A stretch of 6,407 bases of DNA from Myxococcales bacterium (GCA_003159055.1 PMLH01000454.1:1-6407), one strand, 5' to 3'. Positions 1-6,407 are shown, numbered from the stretch's first letter. A program made the numbers and translations. Notes: generated by a model not told the origin, from the sequence alone.

Positions 1-276
1 CTGTCCGAGGTTCTACAGAAGGCGCTGGCCGCTGGGGTATCGACGGACGGCCTCGAGGCCGACCTCGACGCGGTTGGCGTTCACGTGTACCCCTTCGACG
101 CCGAAGATGCTGCGTGTGCCGCAGAGTTATGGGCCGGTACGCGCAAACTGGGGCTGTCGCTCGGTGACCGTGCGTGCTTGGCGCTCGCCAAGCGGTTGCA
201 GGCGCCCGCCTACACCGCGGATCGGGTCTGGGCCGAGGTCAAGGTTGTCGGCGTGACGGTCAAGACGGTTCGCTAG
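1..276 (+). CDS. vapC: VapC-like PIN-domain ribonuclease toxin, 3' part only
   Basis: C-terminal 91 codons of a type II toxin-antitoxin toxin; the 5' end lies before the window. The frame is open from base 1 and ends at TAG 274-276. PIN-domain toxins are Mg-dependent endoribonucleases whose active site is built from about four acidic residues. Counting visible residues from 1, the frame begins LSEVLQKAL, matching the conserved Glu segment (E3). It then shows GLSLGDRACLALA (D56) and APAYTADRVW (D74), the two C-terminal acidic motifs typical of VapC. The tail VKVVGVTVKTVR is a normal family C-terminus, so the 3' end is complete. The first catalytic Asp and any antitoxin gene (vapB normally sits just upstream) lie outside the window. 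A translation start inside the window, such as the GTG at 85, is unlikely because it would remove E3. The family call is firm; the RNA target and whether it is active cannot be judged. Confidence 0.85.
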   Translation: MSEVLQKALAAGVSTDGLEADLDAVGVHVYPFDAEDAACAAELWAGTRKLGLSLGDRACLALAKRLQAPAYTADRVWAEVKVVGVTVKTVR

Positions 277-278
277 CA

Positions 279-649
279 CTCGCTCGAACGTGGAATAGCC
301 GTACTCCAAGTCCCGAGGAACCGCTCCCGGCGGACGAGCTGCCGCGAGCCACAGCGCCGCCGGTGGCTCCGCCCGTGCTGATCGCGCCCGCCGCTCCCGC
401 GCCAGTCGCAGCGGTTCCACCGCCGTTGCCGCTGGAGATGTCTCCATCATCGCGGTCGGCTTGCCCAAATTCATCGTCGCGATCGAACCCGTCGCGCAGG
501 ACCCCACTGGCGTCTTCGATTCGACCACCGGCCCTACGCTGGTCCCCGACACCAACGGCCACATCTGGCTCGTCACCGGTGTCGATGGTGCCCCCGCCAC
601 CGCGCGCCTCTGGCAGATGCTGCAAGACCCGAAGACCTTTGGTCAGTGA
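279..649 (+). pseudogene. Remnant of an unrecognised gene: 5' truncated and apparently frameshifted
   Basis: I do not recognise this protein. From about 300 to 437 the frame with codons starting at multiples of three has GC-rich third positions and reads as a Pro/Ala-rich linker (PSPEEPLPADELPRATAPP, then APAAPAPVAAVPPPLPLE). From about 440 to TGA 647-649 the coding signal moves to the next frame, giving DVSIIAVGLPKFIVAIEPV and, later, NGHIWLVTGVDG and RLWQMLQDPKTFGQ, which looks like an ordinary folded C-terminus. One missing base near 437-440 would join the two halves. There is no start codon with a ribosome-binding site. The only candidates are GTGs inside the linker and a TTG at 461, and none has a Shine-Dalgarno at proper spacing. 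The simplest reading is a gene remnant whose 5' end was lost next to the toxin gene. Alternatives are a short TTG-started ORF (461-649) or a sequencing indel. Bases 650-679 hold no further feature apart from a weak GGGA before the next gene. Confidence 0.45.
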
Positions 650-679
650 GCCAGCGCCGTCTGGGATATCATCCACGGC

Positions 680-3118
680 TTGTCGATCCGACGTCATTCC
701 ACCTCTTGGCTGATTCCGCTCTTCGTCGTGTCGGGGGCTAACGGGCTGTGTTTCGAGGTCCTGTGGGCCCGGCAGTTGCAAGTCGTGGTGGGCGCGACCT
801 CGAAGGCGGTCACCGCCGTGGTCGGTGTGTTCATGCTGGGCCTGGCGCTCGGGGGAGCGTTGGGTGCGCGCTGGGCGCCGCGGTTGCGTCGTCCGGCCCT
901 GGCCTATGGTCTCAGTGAGCTGGGCATCGGTTTATCGGCCGTGGCGGTGACACTGCTTTTGCCCCGGCTCGAAGTTCTGCCGAGTCTCCTGTTGCGCTAC
1001 GGGCTGGCCGCCACCTTGCTGCTCGTGCCCAGCAGCCTGATGGGCCTGACTTTTCCCTGCGTGATCCAAGCCGCCGATCCGCAAGCGCGGGCGGGTGGCG
1101 GCGCGCTTTATGCCGCCAACACCGCGGGCGCCATGCTGGGTTGCCTCCTGGCCGGATTTATTGGCATCGGCCTTCTCGGCATTCGGGGCACGGCGGAGGT
1201 GGCTGCGTTCTTCAACCTGCTTTGCGGCGCCACCGCCTGTTGGTTGTTTCGCGGTGACCCGACGCCCACGGCTGTTGTCGAGGAGCCGCTCGCACCAAAC
1301 GCGCCAGACGGCCATCGTGTCTTCGCTCTCCTGGTGGCTGCCGGGCTATCCGGGGCCAGCGCGCTGGCTGCTGAAATCCTGTGGACACGGGCACTGCTCC
1401 CGTACGTGAATTCGTCCAGCTACGCCTTTGCTGCCATTATGGTGTGTTACCTGGCCGGGCTGGCCATCGGTGCGGCCTGGGTTGCCTCGCGCTGTGCGCG
1501 GCTGCGGGTGGAGGACATCGCTCTGCGCTGGCTGCTGTGCCAGATCACCCTTGCGGTTTTTCTCGCGTTCTCGCCTCTCCTCATGCGCATGGTCGAGGCA
1601 CTCCTGCCGCTCTATGTCGGTATCCGGCGCGTGCAGTCGCTTTCGGATTGGCTGGCCATGGTGGCTGGGGTGTTCGCCAAGTCCTCGTTGGTGGTCCTGC
1701 CAGCGACATTGCTCATGGGCGCCAGCTTGCCGCTGTGTATCGCGCTCATGGCCCGCGCCGGCTGCGCGGGTGGCCGAGCGGCTGGCCTGGTCAGCGCCGT
1801 CAATACGCTGGGCGGATTGCTGGGTTCGGTGGCGGCTGGATTCGTGTTGTTGCCCGTGCTCGGGAGCTCGAACAGCTTGTTGGTCGTTGGTTTGGGCAAC
1901 GTGGCCGGAGCCTTGTTGGTGTGGCTGCCCCAGAAACGCACGCGCCGGCAAAATACCGCCCTATCCGTGGCGTTGGCCGCGGCGGTGTTGCTGGCATGGC
2001 TGGCTCATTCCGCGGATCGCGGGCCTTTCCTCGGGCGCTTGGCCTCAGGTGGACGCGTCTTGCTGGTGGATGAGGGACCGCAGGACACGACGGCCGTCGT
2101 TGAACGCACAGTGAACGGCGTGGAGGCGCGGGTGATCATTTCCAATGGCGTCTCGTATGCCGGAGACGAACCCATGGCGCAGCGCTATATGGCACTGCTG
2201 GGCCACTTGCCGCTCTTACTGTCCGAAGATGCCAGTCGCGCGCTGGTGATCTGCGTGGGCACGGGCACCACCGCCGCGAACCTGGCCTTGTATCCCGAGG
2301 TGCAGTCCTTGGATCTCGTCGACATAAGTCCAGCGGTGCACAAGACACTGCCACTTTTTGTCCGCGTGAATCATCAGGTGTGGGCCGATCCCCGCGCCAC
2401 GATTCACGAGGCCGACGGACGACAGTTCATGACCCGGGCGCTGCGCGGTTATGGCGTCATCACCTTGGAGCCGCCGCCGCCGCGCGCTGCCGGCGCGGCC
2501 AGCCTCTACACCCTGGGGCTCTATGAGAGGGCACGCTCCTCGCTGAATCCCGGCGGGGTGATTGCCCAATGGCTACCCCTACACGGCATGACCGAGTCCG
2601 AGATCCTCATGCTGGCCCGTACGTTTCAGCGGATCTTTCCCGAGGCAGCTTTGTTCCTGCTCAATCCCGACGAGGCCGCGCTGCTCGGCTCGGCTGGGCC
2701 GTTGTCGTTCGACTCTCGACGCGTGCAGCAGCGCCTGCAAGACAAGGCGGTACGAGCAGCGTTGCAAACCATCGGATTCGATACCGACGATCCCGCGCAG
2801 CTTGCCGCCATGTTGCTGGCCTTGGCACCGGTGCACGGAGCGGCACTGCGGGCTCTCGTCGGGGAAGGTCCGGTGGTGACCGACGATCGCCCCCTCATCG
2901 AACAATTCGTGACTTTGCTCGCCGACCGTAGGCGTTTCGATCCCGATGGCCGCCGCGGCCTGCTTCGGCGTTTGGCCGCTACGGATTCCCCCTTGCCCGT
3001 GCTTGGAGCTCCCTTGCCCGCACTCGCCGCGGCACAAGCGCGCGTGCGCGGACAGTTTCTGGCTTGGTTGCGCGCCGCCGAGGCGATTGAGCCCTGGCAG
3101 CCACACCCTTTGCCGTAA
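680..3118 (+). CDS. Fused polytopic membrane / spermidine-synthase-like protein
   Basis: 812 residues. Residues 1-441 form a transporter-like membrane region with about 12 or more hydrophobic helices. It is a tandem duplication: SGANGLCFEVLWAR (18-31) recurs as SGASALAAEILWTR (224-237), and LYAANTAGAMLGCLLAGF (143-160) recurs as VSAVNTLGGLLGSVAAGF (371-388). Residues from about 450 to 745 form a spermidine-synthase-like Rossmann methyltransferase fold: SAM-loop equivalent CVGTGTTAA (525-533), VDIS (547-550), EADGRQFM (577-584), LEPPPPRAAG (596-605), GGVIAQWLPLHG (625-636) and TDDRPLIEQF (734-743). This is the organisation of proteins annotated as fused MFS/spermidine synthase. True enzymes transfer aminopropyl groups to putrescine and use GGGDGG and an Asp at the catalytic loop. 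Here these are VGTGTT and Glu597, so polyamine synthesis is doubtful and the substrate is unknown. The TTG at 680 is chosen because it lies just before the first helix; the next in-frame start would cut that helix. Its ribosome-binding site is weak (GGGA, 663-666). An in-frame TGA at 647-649 separates it from the upstream remnant. Confidence 0.85.
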   Translation: MSIRRHSTSWLIPLFVVSGANGLCFEVLWARQLQVVVGATSKAVTAVVGVFMLGLALGGALGARWAPRLRRPALAYGLSELGIGLSAVAVTLLLPRLEVLPSLLLRYGLAATLLLVPSSLMGLTFPCVIQAADPQARAGGGALYAANTAGAMLGCLLAGFIGIGLLGIRGTAEVAAFFNLLCGATACWLFRGDPTPTAVVEEPLAPNAPDGHRVFALLVAAGLSGASALAAEILWTRALLPYVNSSSYAFAAIMVCYLAGLAIGAAWVASRCARLRVEDIALRWLLCQITLAVFLAFSPLLMRMVEALLPLYVGIRRVQSLSDWLAMVAGVFAKSSLVVLPATLLMGASLPLCIALMARAGCAGGRAAGLVSAVNTLGGLLGSVAAGFVLLPVLGSSNSLLVVGLGNVAGALLVWLPQKRTRRQNTALSVALAAAVLLAWLAHSADRGPFLGRLASGGRVLLVDEGPQDTTAVVERTVNGVEARVIISNGVSYAGDEPMAQRYMALLGHLPLLLSEDASRALVICVGTGTTAANLALYPEVQSLDLVDISPAVHKTLPLFVRVNHQVWADPRATIHEADGRQFMTRALRGYGVITLEPPPPRAAGAASLYTLGLYERARSSLNPGGVIAQWLPLHGMTESEILMLARTFQRIFPEAALFLLNPDEAALLGSAGPLSFDSRRVQQRLQDKAVRAALQTIGFDTDDPAQLAAMLLALAPVHGAALRALVGEGPVVTDDRPLIEQFVTLLADRRRFDPDGRRGLLRRLAATDSPLPVLGAPLPALAAAQARVRGQFLAWLRAAEAIEPWQPHPLP

Positions 3119-3168
3119 GCGGGCGGGCACAGCCAAGGGGCGCGTCTTACCCCGGTCCCTGACCCGGT

Positions 3169-3195
3169 TGCACAAGGCCCTGCGCGGTTTGTGCA
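3169..3195. promoter_or_regulatory. Perfect 7-bp inverted repeat over the -35 element; possible operator
   Basis: TGCACAA at 3169-3175 is the exact reverse complement of TTGTGCA at 3189-3195. The arm centres are 20 bp apart, close to two helical turns, as expected for a site bound by a dimeric regulator. The right arm coincides with the -35 hexamer proposed for the promoter at 3189-3217, so a bound protein would block or touch RNA polymerase. No T-run follows, which argues against a terminator. The regulator is unknown; the operator role is inference from geometry. Confidence 0.4.
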
Positions 3196-3217
3196 CGCCG
3201 AGCAGAGGGGCTATGAT
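3189..3217 (+). promoter_or_regulatory. Candidate sigma70 promoter for the 33-codon ORF and sensor kinase
   Basis: TTGTGC (3189-3194) and TATGAT (3212-3217) are separated by exactly 17 bp. The -10 box matches the consensus at five of six positions; the -35 matches only its TTG. TATGAT stands out in otherwise very GC-rich DNA and sits in the gap between two genes on the same strand. Transcription would start near 3224, leaving a leader of about 55 bases before the ATG at 3280. The weak -35 together with the overlapping dyad suggests a regulated promoter. Confidence 0.5.
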
Positions 3218-3232
3218 ACGTAGGTCGGCGGC

Positions 3233-3263
3233 AGCTTCAGACTGGCGACCGCTGGAGGAAGCT
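3233..3263 (+). repeat. Short inverted repeat in the leader, next to the ribosome-binding site
   Basis: AGCTTC (3233-3238) can pair with GAAGCT (3258-3263) across a 19-base loop. It ends one base before the Shine-Dalgarno sequence at 3265-3273. A hairpin here could influence translation initiation, but a 6-bp stem with a long loop is weak and may be chance. Confidence 0.2.
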
Positions 3264-3264
3264 T

Positions 3265-3273
3265 GGGAAGGAG
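3265..3273 (+). promoter_or_regulatory. Strong Shine-Dalgarno sequence of the 33-codon ORF
   Basis: GGGAAGGAG lies six bases before the ATG at 3280, a near-ideal spacing. It is the strongest ribosome-binding site in the window and is the main reason to take the short ORF at 3280 as translated, even though it is only 33 codons long. Confidence 0.7.
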
Positions 3274-3279
3274 ACGACC

Positions 3280-3381
3280 ATGCTGCTGAAAGACCGCTTG
3301 CTCGCAGAGCTCCTGGGGACTTTCGGGTTGGTGCTCGTGAGCCTTGTCTATCGCTGGCTTGGCCAGGAAGTGGTGGCGTAG
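3280..3381 (+). CDS. 33-residue ORF resembling the truncated N-terminus of an aquaporin (MIP family)
   Basis: It has an ATG, a strong Shine-Dalgarno sequence and a TAG at 3379-3381. The product begins MLLKDRLLAELLGTFGLVLV and ends in VYRWLGQEVVA. The pattern R-L-x-A-E-x-L-G-T-F-x-L-V at residues 6-18 is the classic start of the first helix of bacterial aquaporin/glycerol-facilitator proteins. Those run to about 230 residues with two NPA motifs, and nothing of the remaining channel follows. Similarity fades after about residue 22, where the kinase region begins. The likely reading is a gene remnant created by recombination that kept the original promoter and ribosome-binding site. If translated it would be one hydrophobic helix, with ribosomes terminating 16 bases before the kinase ATG at 3398, so it could act as a coupling leader. 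The alternative is a genuine single-helix small membrane protein that resembles MIP by chance. Confidence 0.55.
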   Translation: MLLKDRLLAELLGTFGLVLVSLVYRWLGQEVVA

Positions 3382-3397
3382 GCGGGTGTTCGCGCGA

Positions 3398-6319
3398 ATG
3401 GAAGGTGGCTTGCCGCGACCGGCTTGGGCGCCGACGCGCAAGCAAGCGGTCAAGATCGCTGCGTGGTATGCCCTGTTGGGCGCAACCTGGATATTCTTGA
3501 CTGGGGAGGTATTGCATGCCCTCGTGCCTGATCCAGCGACCGCGGCCTGGCTGGAAGAAGGCAAGGGTTGGTTCTTCATCGCCTCGACCGCGTTCCTGCT
3601 GGGCTTCGTGCTCGATCGCTACTTTCGCATCCTGCGCCAGTCGATCGACCGGGCGCAGGAAGACGACTTTCGTCTGCAGTTCTTGGGAGACAATCTGCCT
3701 GACAGCTACGTCTACCAGTACAGTCACGGCCAGGACAGCGTACCGCGCTTTCACTACGTCAGTGCTGGCGTCGAACGGATTCACGGCGTTTCTGTTACGC
3801 AGGTGCTCCAAGATGCGAGATGCCTGTCCGACCAGGTCGAGCCCGGCGAGCGCGCGTCGTCGGTCTCCCGGGAAATGGCGAGCGCGCGCACCCTCAGCGA
3901 TCTCTTCACCGAGCTGAAGATACGCCGGCCCGACGGCGAGGTGCGTATCTTAGAGGTCCGGTCGAGGCCGCGACCTGGGCCAGACGGACAGACCGAGTGG
4001 TACGGCGTGGCTGCGGACGTTACCAAGATCCGGCAGGCACAAGCAGAAGTGGACGCCGCCCGCGACCGGCTGCGGCTGTTCATCGAGCACGCGCCGGGTG
4101 CCGTGGCCCTGTTCGACAGGGACATGCGTTACCTGGCGGCCAGCCCGCGATGGATGACGGATTTCGGCCTTGGCAATCGGGATGTCGTTGGCCGAAGCCA
4201 CTACGAGCTCTTTCCCGAGCTGCCTGAATCGACAAAGGCGGTTCATCGTCGCGGCATGGCAGGCGAAGTGATCCGCGGCAGCGACGACCGCTTCGAGCGC
4301 GTCGACGGCAGCGTTCAGTGGGTGACCTGGGAGGTCCACCCCTGGCGCGCCACCGAAGACTCGATCGGCGGCGTTGTCATCTTCAGCGAGGATGTCTCCG
4401 AGCGCAGACGCACCCTCGAAGCGCTCCGGCAAAGCGAAGAGGAATTTCGCGCGATGTTCGAGGTTGCTTCCGTCGGGATGGGGCAGGCCGATCCAGCGAC
4501 CGGGCGGTTTTTGCGCGTGAACCGCAAGCTCTGCGAAATCAGCGGATTCAGCGAAGCCGAGCTGCTTGGGATGAGGATCTCGGAGCTGACCCATCCGGAA
4601 GACAGAGCCAGCGACTGGGAGGCGTTCCAGGGCGTGATCGCAGGAAAGGCACCGAGCTACCGTCGAGAAAAGCGCTACATCCGCAAGGACGGGCAGATCA
4701 CCTGGGTGAACGTCAACATGACAGTGCTTCGCGATGCATTCGGCCAGTCACTTCGAACCATCGCTACCGTCGAAGAAATAACCGGTCGAAGACAGGCCGA
4801 GGAAGAGCGTTCGCGCCTGGCAGCGGCGATGGAACAGGCGGCAGAGGCGATCTGTATCACCGACACGCAGGCACGGATTGTCTACGTCAACCCCGCTTTC
4901 GAGCGGACGACAGGCTACAGCCGAGAAGAGGCCCTGGGGCAGACCCCGAGAATCCTCAAGAGCGGCAAGCAGGACGCGAAGGTCTACGAGCAGATGTGGG
5001 GCGTCCTCAAACACGGCGAAGTCTGGCGCGGACATTTCATCAACAAGCGCAAAGACGGAACGCTGTTCGAAGAAGATGCGGCCATCTCGCCGGTGCGCGA
5101 CCAGGCTGGGGTCATACGCAACTACGTTGCCATCAAGCTCGACGTGACTCGCGAGATGGCGCTGGAGGTGCAGGTCCGCCAGGCGCAGAAGCTGGAGGCC
5201 ATTGGGCAGCTGGCCGGCGGGATCGCGCACGACTTCAACAACATCTTGGCAGTGATTCTCATGCAGACCGAGCAAGCGCTCGAGGAAGCGGCACCGCCAG
5301 CCGTGCAGTCCTCCCTGGTCGACATCAAGAACGCCACCGAGCGCGCGGCCAGCCTTACCCGCCAGCTCTTGCTTTTCAGTCGACGCCAGGTCATGCAAAC
5401 CACCACGCTCGACGTCAATGAAGTCGTCACCAATTTGGCGAAGATGCTTCGGCGTATCTTGGGCGAGGACGTTCAGTTGCGGATCGATTTGCACGGCAAA
5501 CCGCTGTGGATTCACGCCGATGCCGGCATGATCGAGCAGGTGTTGATGAATCTGTCGGTCAATGCCCGCGATGCCATGCCGCAGGGTGGTCGCCTCACCG
5601 TCGCCACCGGCGAGCGGTCGGTCGGAACAGAAGCGTCCGAACGCAACCCGCACGCGCAAGCCGGCAACTATTGCTGCCTCACCATCAGCGACAGTGGCTG
5701 CGGCATTGCGCCCGACGTGTTGCCGAAGATCTTCGAACCGTTCTTCACCACCAAGGAACCTGGCAAGGGCACGGGCTTGGGACTTGCCACCGTGTACGGT
5801 ATTGTCGAGCAACACAAGGGATGGGTCGAGGTTTCGAGTGACGTCGGCCAAGGCACGAGCTTCCGGATCTTCCTGCCGATGAGCGCCGGCGAAGCAGCCA
5901 AGGCCGACCAAGCGAAGACGCGGTCCTGGCCCCACGGTGGCGGCGAGACCATTCTGCTGGTCGAGGACGATGCCGAGGTTCGCAGGGTCACGCGCATGAT
6001 TGTTGAGCGCAACGGCTACCGCGTTGTCGAAGCCAGCCACGGCCGCGAAGCGGTGGCCGCGCTCCCAAAGATGGGCGCACGAATCGACCTCCTGCTCACG
6101 GACATGGTTTTGCCGGAAGGCATGCACGGCCGCGAGGTTGCCAACGCTGTCAGAGCCGTGATCCCCAAGCTGAAGGTCATCTTCATCAGCGGCTACAGCT
6201 CCGAGCTCGCGGGCCGTTCGCTGGTGTTGCAGCCCGGCGAGGCCTTCGTCCAGAAACCCTTCGACGCTGAGGCGCTGCTGACCGCCATCAGGCGGTGCTT
6301 GGATGCTGACCCTGGGTAA
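3398..6319 (+). CDS. Membrane-bound hybrid sensor histidine kinase with four PAS domains and a receiver
   Basis: 973 residues from ATG 3398. Two helices near 21-43 and 56-75, with a KGW motif between them (56-58), match a known N-terminal anchor of PAS-kinases. Four PAS/PAC units follow, near 92-212, 226-338, 346-465 and 472-587. The last holds VYVNPAFERTTGYSREEALG and RRKDGTLFE-like PAC residues (KRKDGTLFEED, 550-560). The HisKA H-box GIAHDFNNILAVI puts the phosphorylated His at 611. HATPase_c motifs are NLSVNARDAM (718-727), DSGCGI (765-770), FEPFFTTK (779-786) and GKGTGLGL (789-796). The C-terminal receiver has acidic E856-D857-D858, phospho-acceptor D902, S931 and K953. All catalytic residues are present, so autophosphorylation and relay to its own receiver are expected. 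There is no DNA-binding output domain and no partner regulator in the window, and the signal is unknown. A longer start (TTG 3344) overlaps the short ORF and lacks a ribosome-binding site. The chosen ATG has only a modest GGCGGG (3381-3386) and may rely on coupling. Confidence 0.93.
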   Translation: MEGGLPRPAWAPTRKQAVKIAAWYALLGATWIFLTGEVLHALVPDPATAAWLEEGKGWFFIASTAFLLGFVLDRYFRILRQSIDRAQEDDFRLQFLGDNLPDSYVYQYSHGQDSVPRFHYVSAGVERIHGVSVTQVLQDARCLSDQVEPGERASSVSREMASARTLSDLFTELKIRRPDGEVRILEVRSRPRPGPDGQTEWYGVAADVTKIRQAQAEVDAARDRLRLFIEHAPGAVALFDRDMRYLAASPRWMTDFGLGNRDVVGRSHYELFPELPESTKAVHRRGMAGEVIRGSDDRFERVDGSVQWVTWEVHPWRATEDSIGGVVIFSEDVSERRRTLEALRQSEEEFRAMFEVASVGMGQADPATGRFLRVNRKLCEISGFSEAELLGMRISELTHPEDRASDWEAFQGVIAGKAPSYRREKRYIRKDGQITWVNVNMTVLRDAFGQSLRTIATVEEITGRRQAEEERSRLAAAMEQAAEAICITDTQARIVYVNPAFERTTGYSREEALGQTPRILKSGKQDAKVYEQMWGVLKHGEVWRGHFINKRKDGTLFEEDAAISPVRDQAGVIRNYVAIKLDVTREMALEVQVRQAQKLEAIGQLAGGIAHDFNNILAVILMQTEQALEEAAPPAVQSSLVDIKNATERAASLTRQLLLFSRRQVMQTTTLDVNEVVTNLAKMLRRILGEDVQLRIDLHGKPLWIHADAGMIEQVLMNLSVNARDAMPQGGRLTVATGERSVGTEASERNPHAQAGNYCCLTISDSGCGIAPDVLPKIFEPFFTTKEPGKGTGLGLATVYGIVEQHKGWVEVSSDVGQGTSFRIFLPMSAGEAAKADQAKTRSWPHGGGETILLVEDDAEVRRVTRMIVERNGYRVVEASHGREAVAALPKMGARIDLLLTDMVLPEGMHGREVANAVRAVIPKLKVIFISGYSSELAGRSLVLQPGEAFVQKPFDAEALLTAIRRCLDADPG

Positions 6320-6352
6320 CTGGCGCGCACCGTCGAAGCACCCAGCGCTCCA

Positions 6353-6369
6353 AGCCCTGCTTTTGGGCT
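6353..6369. terminator. Weak hairpin after the kinase gene; possible bidirectional terminator
   Basis: AGCCC (6353-6357) pairs with GGGCT (6365-6369) around the loop TGCTTTT, 33 bases beyond the kinase stop codon. An outer CCC (6340-6342) and GGG (6373-6375) could add partial pairing. There is no T-run after the stem on the plus strand, so intrinsic termination would be inefficient. The position between the kinase and a possible convergent gene is the main argument for it. Confidence 0.25.
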
Positions 6370-6375
6370 CGTGGG

Positions 6376-6407
6376 TCAGTGTTTGCTTGCGCGCTTGCGG
6401 GCTTCGG
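6376..6407 (-). CDS. Possible last codons of a convergent gene, running off the right edge
   Basis: On the minus strand the frame ending at TGA 6376-6378 reads EARKRASKH before the stop. A basic, Ala/Lys/Arg-rich tail like this is common at protein C-termini, and the hairpin just beyond it fits a convergent gene pair. Only nine full codons are visible, so the product cannot be named and the stretch may be non-coding. Confidence 0.25.
   Translation of the reverse strand, partial: EARKRASKH

Noticed and set aside
260..781. Minus-strand frame of 173 codons across the gap after the toxin
   Set aside because: The product is Gly/Ala/Ser-rich and low in complexity, and it overlaps the better-coded plus-strand remnant and the start of the synthase-like gene.
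3344..3397. TTG start that would lengthen the kinase by 18 residues
   Set aside because: It lies inside the 33-codon ORF, lacks a Shine-Dalgarno sequence and adds a Trp/Arg-rich stretch not expected before this anchor domain; the ATG at 3398 is preferred.
2579..3811. Long open frame on the minus strand (410 codons)
   Set aside because: It runs antisense to the 3' part of the synthase-like gene, the control region and the kinase start, is rich in Arg, Gln and Ser with no recognisable motif, and is the usual mirror of GC-rich coding DNA.
3530..4502. 13-bp direct repeat GATCCAGCGACCG at 3530-3542 and 4490-4502
   Set aside because: Both copies encode DPAT within the kinase frame in unrelated contexts; it is best explained as chance codon identity.
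4748..6127. Long open frame on the minus strand (459 codons)
   Set aside because: It is fully antisense to the PAS, HisKA, HATPase and receiver motifs of the kinase, which are unmistakable on the plus strand.
6381..6405. Repeated TTGCTTGCG-like units at the right edge, considered as the start of a repeat array
   Set aside because: There are only two or three short imperfect units with no spacer structure, and they can be read as Lys/Arg/Ala codons on the minus strand.

Overview
The window is high-GC DNA (mid-60s percent GC by eye) with strong G/C preference at third codon positions. The gene content is a VapC-type toxin, a membrane-anchored spermidine-synthase-like protein and a many-PAS hybrid histidine kinase. 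This fits an environmental proteobacterium, probably beta- or gammaproteobacterial. That placement is inference from composition and protein style only; there is no rRNA or other phylogenetic marker here.

Layout, left to right, all genes on the plus strand except a possible stub at the far right. Bases 1-276 are the C-terminal 91 codons of a PIN-domain (VapC-like) ribonuclease toxin. Bases 279-649 hold no intact gene. They read as a remnant: a proline/alanine-rich stretch in one frame continues into a well-coded C-terminal stretch in another frame, with no credible start codon. Bases 680-3118 encode an 812-residue polytopic membrane protein fused to a spermidine-synthase-like Rossmann domain whose catalytic motifs deviate from true spermidine synthases.

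Bases 3119-3397 are a control region. It holds a sigma70-like promoter (TTGTGC - 17 bp - TATGAT), a perfect 7-bp inverted repeat overlapping its -35 element, a strong Shine-Dalgarno sequence, and a 33-codon ORF that looks like the very N-terminus of an aquaporin (MIP family) cut off after about 20 residues. Sixteen bases after that ORF's stop comes the most plausible start of the last large gene (3398-6319). This is a 973-residue hybrid sensor kinase: two TM helices, four PAS domains, an HDFNN-type HisKA, HATPase_c and a C-terminal receiver. The right edge has a weak hairpin and perhaps the last codons of a convergent gene.

How the genes work together is not evident. The toxin end, the remnant, the synthase-like protein and the kinase do not form a recognisable pathway. 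Two partial genes (the remnant and the aquaporin-like start) suggest that the region has been rearranged. I did not find convincing evidence of a new defence or mobile system. The points most worth a second look are the aquaporin-like leader ORF that seems to lend its promoter and ribosome-binding site to the kinase, the dyad on its promoter, and the altered active site of the synthase-like domain.
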